From Azoarcus indigens (lineage in GTDB: Bacteria > Pseudomonadota > Gammaproteobacteria > Burkholderiales > Rhodocyclaceae), in the NCBI RefSeq assembly GCF_004361735.1, contig NZ_SNVV01000030.1, forward strand, positions 1-55,353: a stretch of 55,353 bases of DNA, written 5' to 3'. Each line of letters starts with the position of its first letter. Position 1 is the stretch's first letter. Both the position numbers and the translations under genes were made by a program. The notes below the pieces were generated by a model. It saw only the letters and a list, made by a program, of their open reading frames with translations, was not told the DNA's origin and ran no database searches. Shown in pieces: positions 8,722-16,078 of the stretch.

Positions 8722-8789
8722 GCCTCCCTCAGGGAGGCGCGAGGGCCGCTCCGGACGGCCCGACCACCGCGGGGCGCTTGGCGCCCCGC
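8722..8789. terminator. Three tandem perfect hairpins between convergent genes
   Basis: Three separate inverted repeats lie side by side: GCCTCCC/GGGAGGC (8722-8738, 3-nt loop), GGGCCG/CGGCCC (8743-8761, 7-nt loop) and GCGGGGCGC/GCGCCCCGC (8769-8789, 3-nt loop). They fill the space between the host-attachment gene (plus) and thpR (minus). None has a long T-run, but position and stability suggest a transcription barrier acting on both strands. Confidence 0.6.
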
Positions 8790-8791
8790 AT

Positions 8792-9337
8792 TCATTCCGG
8801 CGCCCTCAAACCTACCAGTGGCCATTCTCCCAGCGTACGGTAGCTGGCCCCCTCCGGCAGCCGTTGCGACTCGACCAGCCGGAAGGCGTCCACCGTCCAC
8901 TCCAGCCCGTCCCCGCAGCACGCATTCCCCGGCGCGCTCCGGGCATTGCGCAGTATCGTCACATGCGGGTTGTAGCTGCCCTCCTCCAGCTGGAATCCAG
9001 CGCTGCGCAGTTCGGCACACAGACTCGCCTGCAGCAGATGCAAGTGCGCTGGCACCTCCCCGGGCGCCAGCCAGACGATGCGATGCCCATGCCAGCTACC
9101 CTGACGCGTCAAGCCGAAACGGAAAGGCGCGGCGGCCAGCCGGGATGCCACCGCCTGAAGTTCGGGGAGGCGGTGGCGTTCGACATCGCCGAGAAAGGCC
9201 AAGGTCATGTGCAGGGTGTCCGGCCGCATCACCCTGCCCTTGCAGCTTTGCTGCAGCCGGAGCGCCTGACGGTGGATCGCCGCGGCCAGCACGGGCGAGG
9301 GCCAGCAGGCGAAGAACACCCGGGCGGGCTCGCTCAT
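8792..9337 (-). CDS. thpR: RNA 2',3'-cyclic phosphodiesterase (2H family)
   Basis: 181-aa member of the 2H phosphoesterase superfamily, the LigT/ThpR group. It hydrolyses 2',3'-cyclic phosphate RNA ends to 2'-phosphate and in vitro can join tRNA halves through a 2'-5' bond. The two catalytic HxTx motifs are present: HMTL at 43-46 and HVTI at 125-128. Length matches the family. It is the last gene of an ispD-ispF-thpR run on the minus strand, 24 bp after ispF. No functional link to the isoprenoid genes is obvious. Confidence 0.9.
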   Translation of the reverse strand: MSEPARVFFACWPSPVLAAAIHRQALRLQQSCKGRVMRPDTLHMTLAFLGDVERHRLPELQAVASRLAAAPFRFGLTRQGSWHGHRIVWLAPGEVPAHLHLLQASLCAELRSAGFQLEEGSYNPHVTILRNARSAPGNACCGDGLEWTVDAFRLVESQRLPEGASYRTLGEWPLVGLRAPE

Positions 9338-9361
9338 CGCAGTCTGCCGCTTGCCCGCCTC

Positions 9362-9850
9362 TCACCCAGCGCGGGCGAGCAGGCAGACGACCTGCGCTGC
9401 AATGCCCTCGCCGCGGCCGGTGAAGCCCAGCTTCTCGGTGGTCTTGCCCTTGATGTTGACTGCTGCCGCTTCCATCTCCAGATCGGCCGCGATGTTGGCC
9501 ACCATGGCCGGCGCATGGGGCAGGATGCGCGGCGCGCGGCAGATCACCGTCGCGTCCACATTGACCACCTGCCAGCCTGCCGCGCGCACCCGCGACCACG
9601 CCTCGCGCAGCAGTACGCGGCTGTCGGCGCCGGCATGAGCGGGATCGGTATCCGGGAACAGGCGGCCGATGTCGCCCAGGCCGGCGGCGCCCAGCACCGC
9701 ATCGGTCACCGCGTGCAGCAGCACGTCAGCGTCGGAATGGCCCAGTAATCCCTGGGGGAAGGGAATGCTGACGCCGCCGATGATCAGCGGCCGGCCGGGT
9801 ACCAGGGCATGCACGTCGAAACCCTGGCCGATGCGGAAAGGCACGCTCAT
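9362..9850 (-). CDS. ispF: 2-C-methyl-D-erythritol 2,4-cyclodiphosphate synthase
   Basis: MEP-pathway enzyme that cyclises CDP-methylerythritol 2-phosphate to MEcPP with release of CMP; works as a zinc-dependent trimer. The metal ligands in GFDVH (D12, H14) and the family signature [20 protein letters not shown] are intact, and [15 protein letters not shown] closes the protein. The start at 9850 gives 162 aa, the usual size. An upstream in-frame start at 9883 lies inside ispD and is rejected. The ATG overlaps the ispD stop as ATGA, which indicates translational coupling; ispD and ispF are fused or adjacent in many bacteria. Confidence 0.96.
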   Translation of the reverse strand: MSVPFRIGQGFDVHALVPGRPLIIGGVSIPFPQGLLGHSDADVLLHAVTDAVLGAAGLGDIGRLFPDTDPAHAGADSRVLLREAWSRVRAAGWQVVNVDATVICRAPRILPHAPAMVANIAADLEMEAAAVNIKGKTTEKLGFTGRGEGIAAQVVCLLARAG

Positions 9851-10557
9851 TCCATGTTCTCCTCGCGGTTCTGCAGTATCCACTCGGCCAGGTGCAGGTC
9901 CAGCGGCCAGGTCACCTTCAGGTTGGTCGCATCGCTTTCCACCAGCCGCGGATGCAGGCCGGCGGCTTCCAGCGCGCTGGCCTCGTCGGTGACTTCACGT
10001 GCGCTCTCCAGCGCCCGGCGCAGCATCACGTAGCGGAACATCTGCGGCGTCTGCGCCTGCCACAGGCTGTCGCGCGGCACAGTGGCGGCAACGTGGCGCT
10101 GGCTGTCGGCGCGCTTCAAGGTGTCGGCCACCGGCACCGCCAGCAGACCGCCGACCTCTTCGCCGGCGAGTTCGCGTATCAGCTTGTCGATGTGCCAGGG
10201 TGCAAGGCAGGGGCGCGCGGCGTCGTGCACCAGCACCCAGTCGGACTGCTCCGCCTCGTTGGCGATGGCGCGCAGGCCGGCCAGCACGCTGTCCGCCCGG
10301 CTGGGACCGCCGCAGAACATGGGCACCAGCTTGGGGCCGAGTTCGCTCCAGTCGTGCCTGGCCCACTCAGCGTCACCCACCGACAGCACGACGAAGACCT
10401 TGTCTATGTCCGGCGCCTGGCACAGCACCGACAGGGTGTGAAACAAGAGCGGCCGCCCGAGCAGCGGCAGATACTGCTTCGGCAGGGCCGAACCCATGCG
10501 CGAACCGCTACCGGCAGCGGGCACCAGGGCGAAATGGCGGGGATGGAAATTTTGCAT
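9847..10557 (-). CDS. ispD: 2-C-methyl-D-erythritol 4-phosphate cytidylyltransferase
   Basis: MEP-pathway enzyme that couples CTP and methylerythritol 4-phosphate to CDP-methylerythritol. The nucleotide-binding signature [20 protein letters not shown] lies at the N-terminus and VHDAARPCL in the middle, both diagnostic. The start at 10557 ([14 protein letters not shown]) gives 236 aa, the normal family length. A longer in-frame version to 10638 adds 27 low-complexity residues and is rejected. It is the first gene of the ispD-ispF-thpR run. dxr, the preceding step, is in the large array further right. Confidence 0.96.
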   Translation of the reverse strand: MQNFHPRHFALVPAAGSGSRMGSALPKQYLPLLGRPLLFHTLSVLCQAPDIDKVFVVLSVGDAEWARHDWSELGPKLVPMFCGGPSRADSVLAGLRAIANEAEQSDWVLVHDAARPCLAPWHIDKLIRELAGEEVGGLLAVPVADTLKRADSQRHVAATVPRDSLWQAQTPQMFRYVMLRRALESAREVTDEASALEAAGLHPRLVESDATNLKVTWPLDLHLAEWILQNREENME

Positions 10558-10684
10558 GGCGCGGATTCTAACCGCGCCCTTCCCCGCCGCAATCTCCTTC
10601 TCCATATGCGTCGGCGCAACACCGTGCCTTGCCGACATCCGCTCGATCCAGCCGCCGGCTGGTGGGCCTGCCGCGCGCCGCGCC

Positions 10685-10690
10685 TATAAT
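10685..10690 (+). promoter_or_regulatory. Perfect TATAAT -10 box upstream of the Memo gene
   Basis: TATAAT preceded by GCGCC. The -35 region 17 bp upstream (GTGGGC) is poor. A start site near 10697 would leave a leader of 30-60 nt before the Memo-family gene. It probably drives the Memo-AMMECR1-CooA-like series. Confidence 0.5.
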
Positions 10691-10759
10691 CGAAGATCAA
10701 GTCCGCAATGCGGGCGCGGTTTTTGCTCCATGTCACCTGTCCATAGTTCCATTCACGCC

Positions 10760-11584
10760 ATGGCCATCGCTTCCGTCCGTCCGGCTGCCGTCGCCGGCCA
10801 GTTCTACCCCGCCGATGATCGGGTGCTGCGTGCCCAGATCGGCGAAATGCTCTCGTCCGCGGTCGCGCTCGACGAGGCGCCCATGCCCAAGGCATTGGTG
10901 GTGCCCCATGCCGGCTACATCTACTCCGGGCCAGTGGCCGCCACGGCCTACGCCAGCCTGGGGGCGCTGCGGCAGCAGATCCGCCGCGTCGTGCTGCTCG
11001 GCCCGGCGCATCGCATGCCGGTGAACGGCTTCGCGCTACCGGCGGCGCAGGCCTTTGCCACACCGCTGGGCGAGATCCCGATTGCCCGGGAGGACTGGCT
11101 GGTGCTGCAGGAGAGGCCAGACGTGGTCGTCGACGACCGCCCGCATGCGCTGGAGCACTCCCTGGAAGTGCAGTTGCCTTTCCTACAGCTTTGTCTGGAC
11201 AGCTTCGAACTGGTGCCGCTGCTTGTCGGGCGTGCGACCCCCGAAGCCACCGGCGAGTTGCTGGAAGCACTATGGGGCGGCGCGGAGACGCTGATTGTCA
11301 TCAGCTCCGATCTCTCCCACTATCACCCTTACCACCAGGCCTCCACCTGCGACCGCGCGACGGTGCAGCAGATCCTGCTGATGCATGGCGGCATCGACCA
11401 TGAACAGGCTTGCGGCGCCACGGCGGTCAATGGCCTGATTCCGGTTGCCCGCCGCCACGGGCTGGTGCCCCGGCTGCTCGACCTGCGCAACTCCGGCGAC
11501 ACCGCCGGCGACCGCAGCCGGGTCGTCGGCTACGCCAGCATCGCCTTCTGCGATCCCCTCCCCGATGCCGCCCTCAGACACTGA
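10760..11584 (+). CDS. amrB: AmmeMemoRadiSam system protein B (Memo family)
   Basis: Memo-like protein (274 aa from this start), related in fold to class III extradiol dioxygenases. Its bacterial reaction is unknown. Conserved metal-site segments are visible: HAGYIYSGPVAATAY, LLGPAHRM, EHSLEVQLPFLQ, SSDLSHYHPY and a late CGATAVNG. The start at 10760 gives MAIASVRPAAVAGQFYP, matching family N-termini. An in-frame ATG at 10730 would add ten residues, and neither start has a clear Shine-Dalgarno sequence. It overlaps the AMMECR1 gene by 20 bp. Memo, AMMECR1 and a radical SAM protein recur together as the AmmeMemoRadiSam system, and all three are present here. Confidence 0.9.
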   Translation: MAIASVRPAAVAGQFYPADDRVLRAQIGEMLSSAVALDEAPMPKALVVPHAGYIYSGPVAATAYASLGALRQQIRRVVLLGPAHRMPVNGFALPAAQAFATPLGEIPIAREDWLVLQERPDVVVDDRPHALEHSLEVQLPFLQLCLDSFELVPLLVGRATPEATGELLEALWGGAETLIVISSDLSHYHPYHQASTCDRATVQQILLMHGGIDHEQACGATAVNGLIPVARRHGLVPRLLDLRNSGDTAGDRSRVVGYASIAFCDPLPDAALRH

Positions 11585-12128
11585 ACTCGGCGGGCTGCTG
11601 CTGGCCCGCGCCCGCCAGGCCATCGCCCATCATCTCGGCCTGGGCGAGCCACCGCCGCCCGAGCCCGCGCTGGCCGAACGCGGCGCCACCTTCGTCACCC
11701 TGACCAAGGACGGCGAACTGCGCGGCTGCATCGGCAGCCTGCGGCCGCAGCGCAGCCTGGCAGAGGATGTCGCGGCCAACGCGGTCGGAGCCTGCCGCGA
11801 CCCACGCTTCCCGCCGTTGTCGGCCGACGAGTTTCCGTCGATCAGGATCGAAGTCTCGCTGCTGTCGGCGCCCGACTTCCTGGCCTTCGCCGACGAGGCG
11901 GACCTGCTGTCACAACTGCGTCCGGATGAAGACGGCCTGATCCTGTTCGCCGGCTGCCGCAGCGCCACCTTCCTGCCGCAAGTCTGGTCCCAGCTGCCGG
12001 AGCCGGCGCGCTTCCTGGCGGCGCTCAAGCACAAGCTTGGATTGGCGGCGGACCATCCGGCCGAGCGCTTGATGGCGGCGCGTTACTCAGTGCGCAAGTG
12101 GGCGGAAACCGGAGCGGACGGGGTATGA
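11565..12128 (+). CDS. amrA: AmmeMemoRadiSam system protein A (AMMECR1 domain)
   Basis: 187-aa AMMECR1-domain protein. The diagnostic LRGCIG hexapeptide is present (GELRGCIGSLRP), followed by AEDVAANAVGACRDPRFPPL and a C-terminal FLAALKHKLGL segment, all typical. The function is unknown, although the human homologue is linked to disease. The start at 11565 lies within the end of the Memo gene. A longer in-frame opening at 11445 reads low-complexity sequence antiparallel to no known domain and is rejected. The stop overlaps the start of the CooA-like gene as ATGA, so the regulator is translationally coupled to this system. Confidence 0.9.
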   Translation: MPPSDTELGGLLLARARQAIAHHLGLGEPPPPEPALAERGATFVTLTKDGELRGCIGSLRPQRSLAEDVAANAVGACRDPRFPPLSADEFPSIRIEVSLLSAPDFLAFADEADLLSQLRPDEDGLILFAGCRSATFLPQVWSQLPEPARFLAALKHKLGLAADHPAERLMAARYSVRKWAETGADGV

Positions 12129-12856
12129 AAACCGGCCCGACCGACCTGCCTCCGCCCCACGCAGCCCCCCAGGCGCATGAACATGGAAAGGGGCATGGGC
12201 AGGGTGGACACGGCGGCCATCCCGGCGCCGCCGGCGGCCTGTTCCAGCTGCCCGAGCTCAAGCTGCGGCGCTACGCCAAAGGCGAATACATCACCTATCC
12301 CGGCAGCGGCGACGACGCTGTATTCCAGCTGCAGAGCGGCCGCCTGCGGGTCTTCCTGTCCGGCGACGACAAGGAGTTGACCCTGGCCTTCCTCGAACCG
12401 GGCGAAGTCTTCTCCAGCCACACCCGTGCCTGGGTGGAGGCGGTGAGCGATTGCAGCCTGCTGATCGCCGACACCAAGCGCTTCCAGGCCCAGCTGCTCT
12501 CCGATCCCAAGCTCACCCCGGCCATCATCCGGGTGTTCGCCCGGCTGCTCAGCAATTCGATCAACATCATCGAAAACCTCGCCTTCCGCGACGTCAGCGC
12601 CCGGCTGGCAAACTTCGTGCTGGGCCTGGCGCGCGCCGCGGACGCCGATCTGCCGATGGGACTGCGGGTGCCGCTGCAGCTGCGTACCGAGGACATCGCG
12701 CGCCTGCTCGGCACCTCGCGGCAGACGGTGTCCTCGCTGATCAGCCAGCTGGTGCGCGACGGCGTGCTCGCCCGCGAGGGCCGCCGCGCCCTGCTGCTGC
12801 TGGATCCCGCGGAACTGGCACGGCGCGCGAAAGGCAGCGAATTGTCGTCTGGCTGA
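12125..12856 (+). CDS. CooA-like CO-sensing Crp/Fnr-family regulator
   Basis: 243-aa Crp/Fnr-type regulator. It has a cyclic-nucleotide-fold sensor (about 40-160), a dimerisation helix, and a C-terminal helix-turn-helix (RTEDIARLLGTSRQTVSSLI). It resembles Rhodospirillum rubrum CooA: SGRLRVFLSGDDKELTL and GEVFSSHTRAWVEA align with CooA segments around its heme site. H99 aligns with the CooA heme ligand His77, but S97 stands where CooA has Cys75. An unusual N-terminal extension holds six histidines between 12 and 32; in CooA the N-terminus supplies the heme ligand displaced by CO. cowN follows directly, and a CooA-type operator overlaps this gene's stop codon. Heme and CO binding are inferred. 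The start overlaps the AMMECR1 stop (ATGA). Alternative: another heme or redox Crp family regulator. Confidence 0.8.
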   Translation: MKTGPTDLPPPHAAPQAHEHGKGHGQGGHGGHPGAAGGLFQLPELKLRRYAKGEYITYPGSGDDAVFQLQSGRLRVFLSGDDKELTLAFLEPGEVFSSHTRAWVEAVSDCSLLIADTKRFQAQLLSDPKLTPAIIRVFARLLSNSINIIENLAFRDVSARLANFVLGLARAADADLPMGLRVPLQLRTEDIARLLGTSRQTVSSLISQLVRDGVLAREGRRALLLLDPAELARRAKGSELSSG

Positions 12857-12858
12857 CA
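12843..12858 (+). promoter_or_regulatory. CooA-type operator upstream of cowN
   Basis: TGTCGTCTGGCTGACA is a TGTC-N8-GACA palindrome. It matches the CooA consensus TGTCA-N6-CGACA at all outer positions. It overlaps the last codons and stop of the CooA-like gene. A CAGAAT box at 12881-12886 would put the start site near 12893 and the operator centre near -43, the class II activation distance. cowN starts at 12918. Confidence 0.72.
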
Positions 12859-12917
12859 GACAGCGGTACGGGGTGGCCCCCAGAATCGCGTCCATCGCCA
12901 ACTCCGAGGACTGCCCC

Positions 12918-13253
12918 ATGAACGCACCGCTTCCCCCCAAGAGCCAGCAGCTGAGCAACCCCTTCGCCGAGGCCCTGGACAAGCCGGACCGCTACATCTC
13001 CTTCTGCGGCATCGACTGCGACGGCAACGCCAAACTGCTGATGACCTACATCCGCCGCCACATCGACGCGCCGGGCCAGAGCAACGCCTTCTGGGACAAG
13101 TTCCGCGACAAGCTGGAAGGCCGCAGCAGCGAGCGCTGCGACGAACTCTTCCTGGTCCACAGCTACATCAACATGATCCGCGAGCTGCTGGAAACCTACG
13201 ACGACGAGGAAGGCCTGCTGCTGCTGGACAAGCTCGAAGAGGAATGCTGCTGA
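12918..13253 (+). CDS. cowN: CowN, protects nitrogenase from carbon monoxide
   Basis: Small acidic protein (111 aa) of the CowN family, which sustains nitrogen fixation in the presence of CO and is found in diazotrophs. The core reads RYISFCGIDCDGNAKLLM, then FWDKFRDKLEG, and the protein ends LDKLEEECC; the paired terminal cysteines and the GIDCDGNA segment are typical. The N-terminus is about 20 residues longer than in short members. The ATG at 12918 has GAGGA 7 bp upstream and is preferred over an upstream start at 12873. In R. rubrum cowN is induced by CO through CooA, which fits the CooA-like gene and operator immediately upstream. No nitrogenase gene is in the window. Confidence 0.9.
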   Translation: MNAPLPPKSQQLSNPFAEALDKPDRYISFCGIDCDGNAKLLMTYIRRHIDAPGQSNAFWDKFRDKLEGRSSERCDELFLVHSYINMIRELLETYDDEEGLLLLDKLEEECC

Positions 13254-13343
13254 GGACTTTCCGTCAGCGTCTCCGGACGCCGTCCGGCAGATCCCCGGCA
13301 CCGTGCTAGCCTGAAAGCTAGGACTGTTCAGGCCGGCACAGCG

Positions 13344-14435
13344 ATGGAACCCAGCAGCAATCACCCCGCCCGCTACTGGCACGCCCTGGACGACGGGCGC
13401 CTCCAGTGCGATCTGTGCCCGCGCTACTGCCATCTGCACGAAGGCCAGCGCGGCGCCTGCTTCGTGCGCATGAACGATGGCGGCCGTCTGGTCCTCACTA
13501 CCTGGGGCCGCAGCTCCGGCTTCTGCATCGACCCGATCGAAAAGAAGCCGCTCAACCACTTCTACCCTGGCAGCAGCGTGCTCTCCTTCGGCACCGCCGG
13601 CTGCAACCTCGCCTGCAAGTTCTGCCAGAACTGGGACATCAGCAAATCCCGCGACATGGACCGGCTGATGGACCAGGCACGGCCGGACGACATCGCCCTC
13701 GCCGCCCAGCGCAATGGTTGCCGCAGCGTCGCCTTCACCTACAACGACCCGGTGATCTTTGCCGAGTACGCGATGGACATCGCCGACGCCTGCCATGAAC
13801 GCGGCATCGCCACCGTAGCGGTCACGGCCGGCTATATCACGCCAGATGCACGGGGGGATTTCTTCTCCCGCATGGATGCGGCCAACGTGGACCTCAAGGC
13901 CTTCAGCCCGGCCTTCTACCGCCAGCTCTGCGGCGCCGATCTGCAGCCTGTGCTGGATACGCTCGTCTGGCTGCGCCACCACAGCGACGTCTGGCTGGAG
14001 ATCACCACCTTGCTGATCCCCGGGCACAACGACAGCGAGGCGGAACTACAGGCGCTGTCACGCTGGGTCCGCAGCGAACTCGGCGACGAGGTGCCGCTGC
14101 ACTTCACCGCCTTCCATCCCGACCACAAGATGCGCGACGTGCCGGCGACGCCGCCGGAGACGCTGAGTCGCGCCCGCCGGCTCGCGCAGGACGCAGGCCT
14201 CAAGCACGTGTATACCGGCAACGTCCATGACCCCGCCGGCGGCACCACCCGCTGCGGCCAGTGCGGCGAGGTGCTGATCGTGCGGGACTGGTACCGGATC
14301 CTCGACTACCACCTGACTGCCGAGGGCGCCTGCTCCCATTGCGGCACTCGTCTCGCCGGCCGCTTCGGCCCCTACGGCAAGCCCTTCGGCCCGCGCCGCA
14401 TTCCCATCGCGATACACGCCGCAAGGCCCGCCTGA
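13344..14435 (+). CDS. amrS: AmmeMemoRadiSam system radical SAM enzyme
   Basis: Radical S-adenosylmethionine protein (363 aa). The 4Fe-4S motif CNLACKFC (CxxxCxxC) follows FGTAGC and precedes QNWDIS, the family signature. An N-terminal cysteine cluster (CDLCPRYCHLHEGQRGAC) and a C-terminal CGQCGE / CSHCGTR pair may bind further metal. It is related to pyruvate formate-lyase activating enzymes, but the substrate is unknown. It is separated from the Memo and AMMECR1 genes by the CooA-like gene and cowN. The 90-bp gap upstream has a short CTAGC/GCTAG hairpin and no obvious Shine-Dalgarno sequence. Confidence 0.92.
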   Translation: MEPSSNHPARYWHALDDGRLQCDLCPRYCHLHEGQRGACFVRMNDGGRLVLTTWGRSSGFCIDPIEKKPLNHFYPGSSVLSFGTAGCNLACKFCQNWDISKSRDMDRLMDQARPDDIALAAQRNGCRSVAFTYNDPVIFAEYAMDIADACHERGIATVAVTAGYITPDARGDFFSRMDAANVDLKAFSPAFYRQLCGADLQPVLDTLVWLRHHSDVWLEITTLLIPGHNDSEAELQALSRWVRSELGDEVPLHFTAFHPDHKMRDVPATPPETLSRARRLAQDAGLKHVYTGNVHDPAGGTTRCGQCGEVLIVRDWYRILDYHLTAEGACSHCGTRLAGRFGPYGKPFGPRRIPIAIHAARPA

Positions 14436-14524
14436 GCCGGCTTGCCCGCATCGGGCGGCTGTGCCATGCTGGCCCAACGCCTGCGGCCGGCCCCGGCCGC
14501 GGCCCCAGCCGAGAAGAAGCGCCC

Positions 14525-15253
14525 GTGAAGCTCCGCCACACGCTGATCAGTCTGCCAACCGAAGGCATCTGGCTAGATGGCCTGCTCTCCCATGCCCCGG
14601 ATGTACGCGCGCTGGCCATCATCCTGCAACCCAACGCCCACCATCCCGCCCGCGCCCGCGAGTCGCTGATCGCCGCCACCCTCCAGGAGGCCGGCTTTGC
14701 CACGCTGACGATGAATCTCCTGAGCCACTACGAGGAGAGCCGCGATCCCGACGCCCACTTCAATGTCCCCCTGCTGGCCAACCGGGTACTGGCCACCGCC
14801 GACTGGGTGCTGCATCAGCCACCGCTGATCGGGCTGCCCATCGGCCTTGTTTCCCTCGGCACCGCCAGCGGCGCCGCCATCCGTGCGGCGGCCAAGTCGC
14901 CCGAGTGTTTCGGTGCCCTCGCCTGCCTGGGCGGCCGGCCCGACCTCGCCGGCGCCGCGCCGCTGCGCACCCTGGTAAGGCCGGTGAGCTTCATCGTCGG
15001 CAGCCGCGATGAAGGCCTGGAGATGCTGCGCCAGGCCTACGACCTGATCACCGCCACCCGCAGCTGGAAGACGCTGAACACTGGCGATTTCAGCCATGCG
15101 GACGACACTGACATCCACGCCGGCGCCCGGCTTGCCGCCGAATGGCTGATCGCCCACCTGCCGGAACGTCCGCCCGCGATCATCGAACCGCCCGCGGCTG
15201 ATGCAGACGCGCCCCTCGCCTCGCCCTCGGCCCCGCCCCATCAACCGGATTGA
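14525..15253 (+). CDS. Alpha/beta-hydrolase-like protein (dienelactone hydrolase type)
   Basis: 242-aa protein with an alpha/beta-hydrolase outline: an early strand ALAIILQPNAHHPA, an elbow region VSLGTASGAAIRAAA, an acid-region strand VSFIVGSRDEG and a late histidine in GDFSHADD. The GTG at 14525 is chosen because coding character begins here and a purine-rich GAGAAGAAG lies upstream; in-frame sequence further left overlaps amrS. At the nucleophile elbow, related proteins have G-x-S-x-G, but here the order is G-T-A-S-G, so the nucleophile position is alanine and a serine sits one residue later. The catalytic state is uncertain. The C-terminus is rich in Pro and Ala. It lies 89 bp after amrS. 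Confidence 0.7.
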   Translation: MKLRHTLISLPTEGIWLDGLLSHAPDVRALAIILQPNAHHPARARESLIAATLQEAGFATLTMNLLSHYEESRDPDAHFNVPLLANRVLATADWVLHQPPLIGLPIGLVSLGTASGAAIRAAAKSPECFGALACLGGRPDLAGAAPLRTLVRPVSFIVGSRDEGLEMLRQAYDLITATRSWKTLNTGDFSHADDTDIHAGARLAAEWLIAHLPERPPAIIEPPAADADAPLASPSAPPHQPD

Positions 15254-15353
15254 GCTTCGCTGGGTCCCGCCGCCCAGCCCGACGAACGCGCTACCGAAGC
15301 CCGGCATCGGCGACTAAGCTCGAAGCGTTGCCTCCAGTTGCAGCCCTGCGTGC

Positions 15354-15908
15354 ATGAGCATCTCCGGCATTTCCTCTTCCGGCCACGTCCACCCGCCCAT
15401 CGATTCCCGCTCCAGCGCAGGGAAGGAACAAGGCTTGGCGCGCGAGGAGGCGCTGACCGAGGCGGAACAACGCGAAGTCGCCGAACTGGAGGCGCGGGAC
15501 CGCGAAGTCCGTGCGCATGAGGCCGCGCACGTAGCCGCCGGCGGCGGCCTCGTCACCAGCGGCGCGACCTACTCCTTCCGCACCGGCCCGGATGGCGAGC
15601 GCTACGCCGTGGGCGGCGAAGTCCGCATCGACACTTCCGAGGGCAGCACCCCGGAGGAGACCGCCGACAAGGCGCGCCAGATCGCCGCCGCCGCGCTGGC
15701 GCCAGCCGATCCCTCCAGCCAGGACCGGCAAGTGGCCGCCAAGGCCCGCGCGATGGAAGCCGAAGCCCGGGCCGAGATCGTCGCCCTGCGAGCGGAGGAA
15801 GCCCAGCGTGGCAGCGAGCAGGAAGACCCCGCCACGCCGGTGCACGATCTCTCCCGCGCCTACGGCAACTCTGCGCCCTCCGGCCGCAGCGTAGACGTCT
15901 ACGCCTGA
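15354..15908 (+). CDS. SprA-related putative metalloprotease
   Basis: 184-aa protein with the core REVRAHEAAHVAAGG, which contains an HEAAH (HExxH) zinc motif. This is followed by GATYSFRTGPDGERYAVGGEVRIDTS, the conserved block of the SprA-related / CJM1_0395-type putative metalloprotease family. The flanks are charged and probably coiled (AREEALTEAEQREVAELEARD before, Ala/Glu-rich after). No signal peptide is evident. Substrate and role are unknown. The ATG at 15354 has no strong Shine-Dalgarno sequence. It stands alone, 100 bp from the hydrolase-like gene and 170 bp from mfd. Confidence 0.8.
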   Translation: MSISGISSSGHVHPPIDSRSSAGKEQGLAREEALTEAEQREVAELEARDREVRAHEAAHVAAGGGLVTSGATYSFRTGPDGERYAVGGEVRIDTSEGSTPEETADKARQIAAAALAPADPSSQDRQVAAKARAMEAEARAEIVALRAEEAQRGSEQEDPATPVHDLSRAYGNSAPSGRSVDVYA

Positions 15909-16016
15909 GCCGGTTGAGTCCGGCCTCGTGCTCGAGCCACGCTGAAAGCCGCGCCGCGTCTCGCGCTACGACTTGTCCCCCAGCCTTCCGGCGGCGCTGG
16001 CGGCGGGGCCTTCCTC

Positions 16017-16022
16017 TATAAT
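16017..16022 (+). promoter_or_regulatory. TATAAT -10 box upstream of mfd
   Basis: Perfect TATAAT 56 bp before the mfd ATG; no good -35 is seen at the usual distance. A small GCCGG/CCGGC hairpin (15909-15924) directly after the preceding stop may end upstream transcription. Confidence 0.45.
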
Positions 16023-16078
16023 CCGGCCTCATTCCATCCCGTTTCCGCGCCGCGTGCCCACCGCCGCGGCCCGAGTTC

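Noticed and set aside
13325-13340. TGTTC-N6-GCACA upstream of amrS as a second CooA site
   Set aside because: Only the outer three bases of each half match and the site ends 3 bp before the start codon, too close for activation.
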